Assembly (NCBI RefSeq): GCF_001458335.1
Contig: NZ_CYTO01000009.1
Location: 174,066-238,065, forward strand
DNA from: Cognatishimia activa
Lineage (GTDB): Bacteria; Pseudomonadota; Alphaproteobacteria; Rhodobacterales; Rhodobacteraceae
Length of the DNA stretch: 64,000 nt
Reading direction: 5' to 3'
Under the pieces are notes generated by a model, which saw nothing but the letters and a program-made list of their open reading frames with translations, was not told where the DNA came from and ran no database searches. Position 1 is the stretch's first letter. Every line of letters starts with the position of its first letter. Both the position numbers and the translations under genes were made by a program. Of the stretch, positions 8,116-19,446 are shown one piece after another.

Positions 8116-8991
8116 TTAGCGTAGGTGCCCAATGGTGAAGGTTGGGTTGGATTTTTCTGTTTCTAGATAATTGTTTAGCGCATCAGGGTCAGGCTGGACT
8201 GATGTTTTTGTCTCACTGGCTGCAAGGCCACCCGAGATAAACAAAGAATCGATATCTTCGCCCATGGCCCCTTTGATGTCTGTTAGGACCCCATCCCCTA
8301 TGGCAAGGATTCGGTTGTCAGAAACGTCTTTGCCCAATTCCGCAAGGCGACGGCGGGCCAGATCGTAAATCGGTGGGTGTGGTTTGCCAAAATAGAGGCT
8401 TTCGCCGCCCATTTCGGTGTAGAGCTTTGCCAAAGCGCCCGCGCACCATTCACGGATTTCGCCGCGGTCCACGACAATGTCTGGATTGGCGCAAAGCAGC
8501 TTCATGCCTTTGGTTTTGGCGAATAGGAAATCCGCGCGGTTCACGTCTGGATCAGCCATTGGGTCAAACGGTCCGCAGCAAACGATACCTTCTGCCTCGG
8601 CGAGCGGCACGCGCTGGATCTCGACTGGGCTATCCAGCAGGTTCAATGGTTCAAAAAACCCCTCATCGCGCTCCCATTCTCCCATGAAATAGACTTTCTC
8701 GCCGACCACGCCGCGAAACATTGCAGAACGCGCAGAGTCACCAGATGTGGCGATCGTGTCATAGGCGTCTTTCGGCACACCGAATTGTTCAAGCTGCACA
8801 GTCACGCCTGCGCGTGGCTTTGGGGAGTTGGTGACCAATACCACGGTCCCGCCACGTGCGCGGTAGTCTTGCATGGCTTTGACCGCACTTGGGAATGCGT
8901 CCACGCCATTGTGCATGCAGCCCCAAAGATCGACGAACAATGCGTCGTAATTGTCAGAGACTTCGGAAAGTTGTGTGATGATCTGGGTCAT
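8116..8991 (-). CDS. HAD-superfamily hydrolase, TIGR01459 type
   Basis: The 291-residue protein is a HAD phosphatase related to NagD. Motif I is LFVDLWG (near residues 19-25), with the usual second Asp replaced by a Leu-Trp pair; motif II is VLVTNSP near residue 51; the lysine is in YFGKPHPP and motif III is AIGDGVLTDIKGA. Loss of the classical DxD second aspartate is typical of the TIGR01459 group. The substrate is unknown. It is preceded by about 200 bases without other genes. Confidence 0.88.
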   Translation of the reverse strand: MTQIITQLSEVSDNYDALFVDLWGCMHNGVDAFPSAVKAMQDYRARGGTVVLVTNSPKPRAGVTVQLEQFGVPKDAYDTIATSGDSARSAMFRGVVGEKVYFMGEWERDEGFFEPLNLLDSPVEIQRVPLAEAEGIVCCGPFDPMADPDVNRADFLFAKTKGMKLLCANPDIVVDRGEIREWCAGALAKLYTEMGGESLYFGKPHPPIYDLARRRLAELGKDVSDNRILAIGDGVLTDIKGAMGEDIDSLFISGGLAASETKTSVQPDPDALNNYLETEKSNPTFTIGHLR

Positions 8992-9198
8992 GTGAAGGCC
9001 TAGCCGAGAATTATTTGGTTGCGAGTGCTATGGCATTAAGTTGCTTCATTTTAAAGACAGAAGCGAAAGTGGCAGCTGTTTCTCTCACAGGGGCCGCCCC
9101 AGTTTTTTCATATTTCCCGCAAATTTGCGCCGAATTTACGACATTCAGTTGCCAAGTGCCCTTGGGGGGCTCTGTGAAACCTATAAAGGATAAAGCTT

Positions 9199-9522
9199 AT
9201 GAAGCTCATGACTGCTGCCACAGTCGCGCTGATCCTGGCTGCGCCTGCATCTTTTGCGGCGAATGCCTCTGATACTCCAGCGGATATATTGCACCCGAAC
9301 ATCCATGATAAAGTTGGCTTAGGCGCTGGCGACAACAACAACGCGAACCCGAACGGAAACGCTGGGAACGGATCAAATGGTGGTGGAATCCACGGAATTG
9401 GGAACACTCCGGGACAGTCCGGCGCGGATCCCGCGGATGGCGATCCTGGCTTTGCAGATCAACTGGAAACCGTTCATGGCGGTATTGGAGAAAAAAATAA
9501 AAATGCAGCTGGGGACGACTAA
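9199..9522 (+). CDS. Secreted Asn/Gly-rich protein of unknown function
   Basis: The 107-residue frame begins with a clean signal peptide (MKLMTAATVALILAAPASFA, AxA-type cleavage near residue 20). The mature part is strikingly low in complexity, rich in Asn, Gly, Asp and Pro (GDNNNANPNGNAGNG), with no cysteine. It looks disordered or repeat-like; calcium or surface binding is conceivable but unproven. AAAGGATAAAGC lies upstream as a ribosome site, and the gene has its own terminator, so it is probably transcribed alone. The 195 bases before it presumably hold its promoter, though no convincing -35/-10 was found. Confidence 0.7.
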   Translation: MKLMTAATVALILAAPASFAANASDTPADILHPNIHDKVGLGAGDNNNANPNGNAGNGSNGGGIHGIGNTPGQSGADPADGDPGFADQLETVHGGIGEKNKNAAGDD

Positions 9523-9533
9523 GTTGCAGATAC

Positions 9534-9570
9534 AAAAAAGGCGCTCAAAAGAGCGCCTTTTCTTTTTTTA
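9534..9570 (+). terminator. Intrinsic terminator after the Asn/Gly-rich gene
   Basis: AAAAAAGGCGCTC pairs with GAGCGCCTTTTCTTTTTTT around an AAAA loop. T-rich on the plus strand and A-rich 5' side, so it can stop transcription from both directions; the convergent ppaC gene ends at 9581. Confidence 0.92.
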
Positions 9571-9580
9571 AGGTTTTGGT

Positions 9581-10501
9581 TCAAACCTTCAGGTTTGGAA
9601 TGATCTGCTTTTTGCGGCTCATGACGCCCGGCAGGACCAATAGGTCGCTTGATGCTTCTGCGTCAAAGGATTTCGCGGCGACGGTTTTCACCAGATCGTT
9701 TGGTACAAACAGTGTTGCTTCTTCATTGAGGATATCGACAACGAACAGCAGAACCTGATCAACACCGTCTTCTGCTTCAACCGCTTTGAAAGACGCAATC
9801 AGGCTGTCTTTGCGGTCCAGAACCAGTTTCGGTGCTGTGGTTTCCAGAACGGACACACGGAACTTGGTGCCGTCGACTTCGTATTCTTTGGAGTCCATGC
9901 GGATCAGCTCTGCGTCAGAGAACGCAGAGATGTCAGATTTCGCTTCGAACATCTCGGATGCATATGCGCCCAGATCCAAGTTCAGCTCGCTTGCCAGTTT
10001 TTCGGCCAGTGCCTTGTCGTGGTCGGTTGTGGTCGGAGAGCGGAATTCCAGTGTGTCAGACAGGATGCACGACAATGTCAGGCCTTTGACCCAGTCTGGC
10101 ATTTTGGCTGCGTCGTCCCCCATCAGGTCGTACATGATGGTTGCGGTGCAAGCCAAAGGACGGATGGTGATATCGATTGGGCCCTTTGTTTCCAGGCCGC
10201 CCACCAGTTTGTGGTGGTCGATGATCGCAGTGACGTCGAGGTCGTTCACGTTCGCTGGCAGTTCAGCAGGGTTGTTGGTGTCAACGATAACCGCCGCTTG
10301 GCCTGCGTCAAATTCAGTGACGATACGTGGTTTCGGGCAACCCCATTTTTCAACAACAAACGCCGCTTCGGTGTTTGGTTCACCCAGCAGAACAGCTTCT
10401 GCTTTTTCGCCTTTGATTTCGTTCAGGTACCACGCCCAGATGATTGGGGAACCGGTGGAGTCTGTGTCGGGGGATTTATGGCCGAAAACCAGAGTTGTCA
10501 T
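9581..10501 (-). CDS. ppaC: Manganese-dependent (family II) inorganic pyrophosphatase
   Basis: The 306-residue DHH-family enzyme hydrolyses pyrophosphate and pulls biosynthetic reactions forward. Metal ligands are visible in GHKSPDTDS (residues 7-15), VDTNNP, and the DHH motif IIDHHK near residue 97; the C-terminal substrate-binding SRKKQ is at 295-299. Length matches family II. The start ATG is preceded by GAGGTCACCTC, an 11-bp palindrome that includes the Shine-Dalgarno. A palindromic element lies further upstream (10551-10572). Confidence 0.93.
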   Translation of the reverse strand: MTTLVFGHKSPDTDSTGSPIIWAWYLNEIKGEKAEAVLLGEPNTEAAFVVEKWGCPKPRIVTEFDAGQAAVIVDTNNPAELPANVNDLDVTAIIDHHKLVGGLETKGPIDITIRPLACTATIMYDLMGDDAAKMPDWVKGLTLSCILSDTLEFRSPTTTDHDKALAEKLASELNLDLGAYASEMFEAKSDISAFSDAELIRMDSKEYEVDGTKFRVSVLETTAPKLVLDRKDSLIASFKAVEAEDGVDQVLLFVVDILNEEATLFVPNDLVKTVAAKSFDAEASSDLLVLPGVMSRKKQIIPNLKV

Positions 10502-10550
10502 GAGGTGACCTCGTCAGAAAATGCAAATTTTGAGGGCCTTATAGGCGCAG

Positions 10551-10572
10551 TGTCACAGGTTGTCACGTGACA
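10551..10572. promoter_or_regulatory. Candidate operator upstream of ppaC
   Basis: A perfect 12-bp palindrome TGTCACGTGACA (10561-10572) has a further TGTCAC half-site exactly 10 bp away (10551-10556), one helical turn. It lies about 50-70 bases upstream of the ppaC start, a normal place for an operator. No regulator is identified. The symmetry is seen directly; the function is inferred. Confidence 0.4.
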
Positions 10573-10591
10573 GGATTATGTGAGCGCCAAC

Positions 10592-10621
10592 AAAAAGGCC
10601 CGGTGGTTTCCCACCAGGCCC
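10592..10621 (-). terminator. Intrinsic terminator after katG
   Basis: Read on the minus strand, GGCCTGGTGG pairs with CCACCGGGCC around GAAA, followed by TTTTT. It lies 22 bases beyond the katG stop at 10643. Confidence 0.9.
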
Positions 10622-10642
10622 GATTGATGGATTTGGATGCGT

Positions 10643-12921
<2,279 letters not shown>

Positions 12922-13833
12922 ATGATTGGTCTAACGCTGAAACACTTCCGATACTTTGATGCTTTGGCGCAGAAAGGGCACTTTGGGCGAGCGGCGGAGG
13001 CGTGCTCGATCTCGCAGCCCGCACTTTCTGTGCAAATCAAGGAGTTAGAGGCGATGATGGGCGCGCCATTGGTGGAAAGGACCGCAAGGCAAATTCGGCT
13101 CACCACATTGGGAGAAGAATTCTTGATCCGCGCGCGTCAGGTCTTGGCGGATGTGGAAGCAATGGGCGAATTGGCGCGCACAGGCGAGGGGCCACTGCGC
13201 GGGACGTTGCGGATGGGAATCATACCAACAGTTGCGCCTTACCTTTTGCCTGCAATTATTCGAGGTCTGTCTGATGCTTTGCCAGAGCTAGAACTTCGGC
13301 CACGCGAATCTGTGACCCAGTCATTGCTCGAAGACCTGCGCCAATCGCGGCTGGATTTTGTGGTCGCGGCCTTGCCAGTGTCCGAGCCTGCCTTAGAAGA
13401 GTTCGCGCTGTTTGATGAAGAGTTTATCTTGGTCCGAGGCGCTCAGGATGCAGGGCTGCCGACGCCGCGGCCGGATCGGTTGCAGGAAATGAAACTGCTT
13501 TTGCTGGAAGAGGGGCATTGCTTTCGGGATCAGGCGCTTTCTTTTTGTGACATGAAACGCTCTGACCCTAGCCTTTTGATGGAAGGGTCTTCTTTGTCGA
13601 CTTTGGTGCAAATGGTGGATGCGGGGCTTGGGCTGACGTTGATCCCCGAAATGGCGGTGCCACTGGAGAGAAAAGGGACATCAGTGACTTTGACCCGGTT
13701 CGAAGGAAAGCCCCCGAAACGCACGATTGGCATGATCTGGCGCAAGACCAATCCCTTGGCAGAGCAGCTTTCAGGGCTTGGGGATATTTTGCAGCGGATT
13801 GGTCAAGAACAGCGGGATCGATATGTGTTGTGA
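12922..13833 (+). CDS. oxyR: Hydrogen-peroxide-sensing LysR regulator OxyR
   Basis: The 303-residue protein has an N-terminal winged HTH (about residues 5-63, with RAAEACSISQPALSVQIKEL) and a LysR effector domain. Cys200 and Cys209, in EEGHCFRDQALSFC, match the redox-active cysteine pair of E. coli OxyR (C199/C208), so the protein should sense peroxide by disulfide formation. It is divergent from katG, its expected target. The Shine-Dalgarno before the ATG is weak. Confidence 0.95.
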   Translation: MIGLTLKHFRYFDALAQKGHFGRAAEACSISQPALSVQIKELEAMMGAPLVERTARQIRLTTLGEEFLIRARQVLADVEAMGELARTGEGPLRGTLRMGIIPTVAPYLLPAIIRGLSDALPELELRPRESVTQSLLEDLRQSRLDFVVAALPVSEPALEEFALFDEEFILVRGAQDAGLPTPRPDRLQEMKLLLLEEGHCFRDQALSFCDMKRSDPSLLMEGSSLSTLVQMVDAGLGLTLIPEMAVPLERKGTSVTLTRFEGKPPKRTIGMIWRKTNPLAEQLSGLGDILQRIGQEQRDRYVL

Positions 13834-13874
13834 TCGATTTGGGGCTTTGCCCCTCTGGCGCTGCGCGCCATTCA

Positions 13875-13900
13875 CCCCAGAGTATTTTTGCAAAGAAGAA
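13875..13900 (+). repeat. Short intergenic repeat, GAGTATTT...CAAAGAAGAA type (copy 1)
   Basis: CCCCAGAGTATTTTTGCAAAGAAGAA follows oxyR. Two small GC hairpins precede it (GGGGC-TTT-GCCCC and GGCGC-TGC-GCGCC). The same core recurs at 18515 and 41891, each time downstream of a plus-strand gene end. Confidence 0.65.
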
Positions 13901-13945
13901 TACGGGATGCTGGAGAAATTGTGCAGGACTTCTTAGGGTGCGGGT

Positions 13946-14590
13946 ATGAAGGAGACAGAGCTATATCTGCCGGTGAAATCCTGGCTTGAAGGGCAGGGGT
14001 TTGAGGTTAAGGCCGAAGTGGGCGCGGCGGATGTGGTGGCCTGTCGGCCAGGCGAAGATCCTGTGATTGTAGAATTGAAGACCGGGTTTTCTTTGACACT
14101 TTTGCAGCAGGCCATTGCGCGGCAACGACTGTCGGATTGGGTCTATGTGGCGGTGCCGCGCTGGAAAGGAAAGTCGGCATGGCGGTCATTCAAAGCCAAT
14201 GTTGGGCTGTGCAAGCGGCTGGGTATTGGGGTGATGTCGGTCAATCTCGTGGACCAATCAGTCCATGTGCATGCGGATCCGGCCGAGTTTCGACCCAGAA
14301 AGTCAAAGCCGCGTAAAGGCGCTTTGTTGAAAGAGTTTGAGCGTCGCGTTGGCGATCCAAACCTTGGCGGCACAAATGGTAAGATCGTGACTGGGTACTT
14401 ACAGGAAGCAGAGCGCTGTTTGGCCTATGTGGTCGCCCATGGGCCAAGCCGCGGCGCGGTTGTTGCCAAGGAAGCGGTCGCTCCGGCGGCGACGGCGATC
14501 ATGCGCGATAATCACTATGGATGGTTTCAGAAAGTCGATCGGGGGGTGTATGAAGCCAGCCCCGAAGGGCTGGCTTCACTGAAATCTTAG
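13946..14590 (+). CDS. DUF2161 protein with PD-(D/E)XK nuclease fold
   Basis: The 214-residue protein matches DUF2161. The N-terminal half shows a PD-(D/E)XK-like active site: an early Glu (KETELY), then GAADVV and VIVELKTG, giving the D...E-x-K arrangement near residues 28-46. The C-terminal third looks like a winged-helix domain (GYLQEAERCL to GWFQKVDRGVYEA). No substrate is known, so nuclease activity is only predicted. Its stop overlaps that of the convergent beta-propeller gene by three bases. Confidence 0.82.
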   Translation: MKETELYLPVKSWLEGQGFEVKAEVGAADVVACRPGEDPVIVELKTGFSLTLLQQAIARQRLSDWVYVAVPRWKGKSAWRSFKANVGLCKRLGIGVMSVNLVDQSVHVHADPAEFRPRKSKPRKGALLKEFERRVGDPNLGGTNGKIVTGYLQEAERCLAYVVAHGPSRGAVVAKEAVAPAATAIMRDNHYGWFQKVDRGVYEASPEGLASLKS

Positions 14591-15417
14591 TTTGTTGTCG
14601 TGCCCATTTCAAAAGTGGTGATCCGACCTTCCATCATGATGGGCAGATAGATCGTGTTCCCGAAAACACCGATATCTGCGGTGCTTGCCGGTGCGGAAAG
14701 AAGCAGTTCTGATGTGCCATCGGTGACTTTGAATATCTCGCCTGTGATCCAGTCATTGGCGATGTAGCTGTCACCGATTTTTGCGACTCCATCGATATTG
14801 GCCAGTTCAGGATAGATTTGCGTGGCTTCTTTTGTGGCCAAATCAATGGATAGCAGATCACCTGGTGCGTCCGTTGAAAAGTCCGGCTTCATGCCCGGCC
14901 CCCAATGGCCCACGACCAATGACAAGCCATCCGTCCAAAGCCCATTTGGGTGGGGAAGGGCAGCGTCTTGGTAAAACGGGGCGAGTGTTTCTCCGTCATA
15001 GGACCAGATCACGCCTGTCAGCATATCAGACACCCAAACCCGGTCGCCGCTTGCGGTGACGTCGTTGAAAAGACCAATGCCTTCGGGCGTCAGGGTCTTT
15101 GTGATTTCACCAGTTTTGCGATCCACGAAGTGAAGCGCGTTCAAATCGGCAACAACCAGATGGTCGCCAAACAAGGCCATGCCCTTAGGGGAGTGCATGC
15201 CTGTGGCCCATTTCATATCAAGAACCTTGCCGTCCATGGACAGCCGAGAGATGTAGCCGTTTCCGTCCGGCTCAAACGGGCTGTCCACCATATTTGAGAC
15301 ATAGAGCTGGCCCTTGCTCGGGTCGGGCAAGACAGATTCAGGAAGCTCAAATCCGGTTGCTTCCCACGCTTGGGCAGATGTGGCGAGGAGAAGGGTGGCA
15401 AGTGTCAGACGTATCAT
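14587..15417 (-). CDS. Periplasmic SMP-30/gluconolactonase-like beta-propeller protein
   Basis: The 276-residue protein has a signal peptide (residues 1-17, ending SAQA) and repeated beta-propeller blades with SMP-30-like strings such as LYVSNM, GLFNDVTASGDRVWVSD, HPNGLWTD and NIDGVAKIGDSYIAND. SMP-30-type proteins are metal-dependent lactonases or ligand-binding propellers; which applies is not clear. It is divergent from an HTH regulator with 108 bases between, holding an inverted repeat, so it may be that regulator's target. Confidence 0.72.
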   Translation of the reverse strand: MIRLTLATLLLATSAQAWEATGFELPESVLPDPSKGQLYVSNMVDSPFEPDGNGYISRLSMDGKVLDMKWATGMHSPKGMALFGDHLVVADLNALHFVDRKTGEITKTLTPEGIGLFNDVTASGDRVWVSDMLTGVIWSYDGETLAPFYQDAALPHPNGLWTDGLSLVVGHWGPGMKPDFSTDAPGDLLSIDLATKEATQIYPELANIDGVAKIGDSYIANDWITGEIFKVTDGTSELLLSAPASTADIGVFGNTIYLPIMMEGRITTFEMGTTTN

Positions 15418-15490
15418 TTTTGAATTCCTTTGCTGATGACACTTGCAAAGAATTGTTTTACGACCTTATTTTCAAGGTATCCCGTTTGAC

Positions 15491-15507
15491 GTATCAATTT
15501 ATGATAC
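15491..15507. promoter_or_regulatory. Inverted repeat, candidate operator of the HTH regulator
   Basis: GTATCA and TGATAC flank a 5-bp spacer between the divergent beta-propeller and HTH genes, 18 bases before the regulator's start. A partial extra half-site GGTATC lies just upstream (about 15476). Placement suggests autoregulation and control of the neighbour; not tested. Confidence 0.45.
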
Positions 15508-15525
15508 TTTTTGGAGGTTCAAAGT

Positions 15526-16302
15526 ATGGAAAACCGTTTATTGACCGACGCGTTTGAGATTTTGAAACGCTCATTACGGGCGCGTGGCATGACCTACGCA
15601 CAAGTGGGCGAGGCTTTGGGCCTATCTGAAGTGTCCGTCAAAAGGATGTTTGCCCAGCGAGATTGTAAGATGTCGCGGCTCTTCGAACTCTGCGAATTGT
15701 TGGAGTTGCCGCCCGAAGAAATATTGCAACGGGCGCGCCGGACCCGGACGGACGCGGTGTATTTGCCATTGGAAACGGAAGCGGCGCTGGCGGCCAATCC
15801 GTCGCTCTTTCACTTTATGCTCTTACTTCGCGAGAGTTTCTCGTCTCGTCAGATCGCCTCGATTTATAATCTAACCCGTTTGGATATCGACCATTATGGG
15901 CGACTGCTAGAGAACCTTGGGCTTGCTGAGTTACTACCCGAAGGAAAAGTTCGGCTTGATATGCCCTATCCGGTGAAAATACGCCCATTTGGTCCGCTGC
16001 ATTCCATTGTCAAATCGGTCAATCAAAACTTCCTGAGCTTGGCGATTGATGAATCCAACGGCGAAGATCTGGCATTTTCGGCCATGAGCCGGCGCATGCT
16101 GCCCGATACGCTGAAGCAAATTGTCAGAGAGCTGGGGGAGTTTCAGTCCCATATCGCCAATCTCGCCCGTCAGGATCAAATGATCGCAAATGATAAAGAG
16201 CTGGTGTCCTTTAAGCTGACTGTCGCAGCAGGCATGTTCCATTGCCCAGACCTGCTAGAGATCGACTCTGTGAAGGCGCTTGCCCCGTTGGAAAGCTCAT
16301 AA
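15526..16302 (+). CDS. XRE-type HTH transcriptional regulator
   Basis: The 258-residue protein has an N-terminal Cro/CI-type HTH at about residues 18-65 (GMTYAQVGEALGLSEVSVKRMF). The rest, with a second possible winged-helix region near 100-145 (SSRQIASIYNLTRLDIDHYGRLLENLGLAEL), matches nothing recognised. The start at 15526 is chosen because GGAGG lies eight bases upstream; the in-frame TTG at 15511 has no such site. It is divergent from the secreted beta-propeller gene and just upstream of groES, but the CIRCE element separates it from groES control. Confidence 0.75.
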   Translation: MENRLLTDAFEILKRSLRARGMTYAQVGEALGLSEVSVKRMFAQRDCKMSRLFELCELLELPPEEILQRARRTRTDAVYLPLETEAALAANPSLFHFMLLLRESFSSRQIASIYNLTRLDIDHYGRLLENLGLAELLPEGKVRLDMPYPVKIRPFGPLHSIVKSVNQNFLSLAIDESNGEDLAFSAMSRRMLPDTLKQIVRELGEFQSHIANLARQDQMIANDKELVSFKLTVAAGMFHCPDLLEIDSVKALAPLESS

Positions 16303-16332
16303 ATCGTCACAAAAATTTCTCGGTAGACGTTG

Positions 16333-16361
16333 TTGACTCTATCTTAAGACATGCCTAGCTA
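16333..16361 (+). promoter_or_regulatory. Probable groES-groEL promoter
   Basis: TTGACT (16333-16338) and TAGCTA (16356-16361) are separated by 17 bp and lie just before the CIRCE element. The -35 is near consensus and the -10 is moderate. Repressor bound at CIRCE would cover the start site. Confidence 0.5.
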
Positions 16362-16369
16362 TTCGTCTG

Positions 16370-16396
16370 TTAGCACTCGCCGACTGGGAGTGCTAA
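16370..16396. promoter_or_regulatory. CIRCE element (HrcA operator)
   Basis: TTAGCACTC, nine spacer bases, then GAGTGCTAA: an exact match to the CIRCE consensus, 47 bases before groES. In alphaproteobacteria HrcA represses groESL through this site and releases it on heat shock. hrcA itself is not in the window. Confidence 0.97.
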
Positions 16397-16443
16397 TCGC
16401 TCCGCTCGGAGTGAGGGAGAAACTTAAGTAGGGAAACCTAATC

Positions 16444-16731
16444 ATGGCATTTACACCATTGCATGACCGCGTGCTGGTTCGTCGTCTTGAAAGCGAAGAG
16501 AAAACAGCTGGCGGCCTGATCATTCCAGATTCCGCAAAAGAAAAGCCTTCTGAAGGCGAAGTTGTTTCCGTGGGCGAAGGCGCACGCAAAGACAGCGGCG
16601 AACTGATCGCTCCTGCCGTAAGCGCAGGCGACAAGGTTCTGTTCGGCAAATGGTCTGGCACAGAAGTCACCGTAGACGGTGAAGAGCTGCTGATCATGAA
16701 AGAGTCCGACATCATGGGCATCCTGTCCTAA
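16444..16731 (+). CDS. groES: Co-chaperonin GroES
   Basis: The 95-residue protein forms the heptameric lid of the GroEL folding chamber. The start [12 protein letters not shown], the mobile-loop region around [12 protein letters not shown] and the end [20 protein letters not shown] are all canonical. It is the first gene of groES-groEL, with groEL 51 bases downstream, and is controlled by the CIRCE element upstream. Confidence 0.98.
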   Translation: MAFTPLHDRVLVRRLESEEKTAGGLIIPDSAKEKPSEGEVVSVGEGARKDSGELIAPAVSAGDKVLFGKWSGTEVTVDGEELLIMKESDIMGILS

Positions 16732-16764
16732 GTCGCCGACCCTGAACACCAAACGAACACTTAG

Positions 16765-18420
<1,656 letters not shown>

Positions 18421-18447
18421 TCATCACCGCACATTCGTGTGAATTTA

Positions 18448-18477
18448 GGGCCGTACCGGTTGGTGCGGCCCTTTTTT
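18448..18477 (+). terminator. Intrinsic terminator of groES-groEL
   Basis: GGGCCGTACC and GGTGCGGCCC form a stem with a GGTT loop, followed by TTTTTT. Confidence 0.93.
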
Positions 18478-18514
18478 GTTTGTAAGCGTTTGGGGAGAGG
18501 GCGAGACGCCTTCG

Positions 18515-18541
18515 GCGAGAGTATTTGGGCAAAGAAGAAGG
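18515..18541 (+). repeat. Short intergenic repeat, GAGTATTT...CAAAGAAGAA type (copy 2)
   Basis: GCGAGAGTATTTGGGCAAAGAAGAAGG follows a CGCC-TTCG-GGCG hairpin. Its AAGAAGAAGG end lies about nine bases before the TTG start of the EamA gene and may serve as its ribosome site. Confidence 0.65.
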
Positions 18542-18549
18542 TGTAGGCA

Positions 18550-19386
18550 TTGCGGCTATTTCTACTGACAGCGCTAACCATGGTCGCCTTTGCGGCGAAT
18601 TCCGTTCTTAATCGCATGGCGATCGTGGATGGCGGCATGGATGCGATCTTGTTTGCGGTTGTGCGATTGCTTGCGGGCGCTGGGCTGTTGGCTGGGCTTT
18701 TGCTTTGGCAGCGCAAGGCCTTCGATTTTAGTTCAGTGAAACGCCCGATTGGTGCGCTGTCTTTGCTGGTGTACCTGTTTGGGTTTTCCCTGGCTTATCA
18801 GGCGCTTCCATCGGGTGTTGGGGCACTCTTGCTGTTTGGCATGGTGCAAATGACCATGTTTTTCGCCGCCGTTACCGGGGGTGAAGTGATTGGCCGGAAG
18901 CGGTGGCTGGGCACTGGATTAGCCTTTGCTGGGCTGTGCTGGATGCTTTGGCCGAGCGGGGAGGCCGCGTCGCCATTCGTGGCCATGGGATCCATGTTGA
19001 TCGCCGGTGTCGGCTGGGGTGTTTATTCTTTGGTTGGACGTTCCGCGATAGATCCGGTTCAGGCGACCGCAATGAATTTCATCATTGCTGCCCCGATTGG
19101 TTTGGTTTTACTGTTGGTTTTGCCGGTGAATATGGCTGCGATTTCAGGGGCAGGCGTTGCTTTAGCGATCATCTCCGGCGCGATCATGTCCGGTATGGGT
19201 TATGCGCTTTGGTATGCGGTGGTGCCTGATTTGGGCGCAACACGCGCGGCAGTTTCCCAGCTCACGGTGCCGGTCATTGCGACCTTTGGCGGGGTGCTGT
19301 TCTTGTCAGAAACCGTGACCCTGGAATTTGCGTTGTCCACGGCATTGGTCCTTGGTGGCGTCGGATTGGCGCTGCGGAACAAATGA
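18550..19386 (+). CDS. EamA/DMT-family membrane transporter
   Basis: The 278-residue protein has about ten hydrophobic helices in two EamA repeats (about residues 5-130 and 140-275), the fold of drug/metabolite transporters. The reading frame starts with TTG at 18550 (MRLFLLTAL); an internal ATG at 18580 would cut into the first helix, so TTG is preferred. The substrate cannot be told from sequence. It lies between two terminators and is probably transcribed alone. Confidence 0.85.
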   Translation: MRLFLLTALTMVAFAANSVLNRMAIVDGGMDAILFAVVRLLAGAGLLAGLLLWQRKAFDFSSVKRPIGALSLLVYLFGFSLAYQALPSGVGALLLFGMVQMTMFFAAVTGGEVIGRKRWLGTGLAFAGLCWMLWPSGEAASPFVAMGSMLIAGVGWGVYSLVGRSAIDPVQATAMNFIIAAPIGLVLLLVLPVNMAAISGAGVALAIISGAIMSGMGYALWYAVVPDLGATRAAVSQLTVPVIATFGGVLFLSETVTLEFALSTALVLGGVGLALRNK

Positions 19387-19394
19387 TCCTAAGA

Positions 19395-19426
19395 AAAACG
19401 CCGGAGCGCTGAAGCCCCGGCGTTTT
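19395..19426. terminator. Bidirectional intrinsic terminator between EamA gene and carB
   Basis: AAAACGCCGG (19395-19404) pairs with CCGGCGTTTT (19417-19426). A- and T-runs on both sides allow termination in both directions for the two convergent genes. Confidence 0.9.
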
Positions 19427-19446
19427 GAGTTTTAGGACGATTGCGC

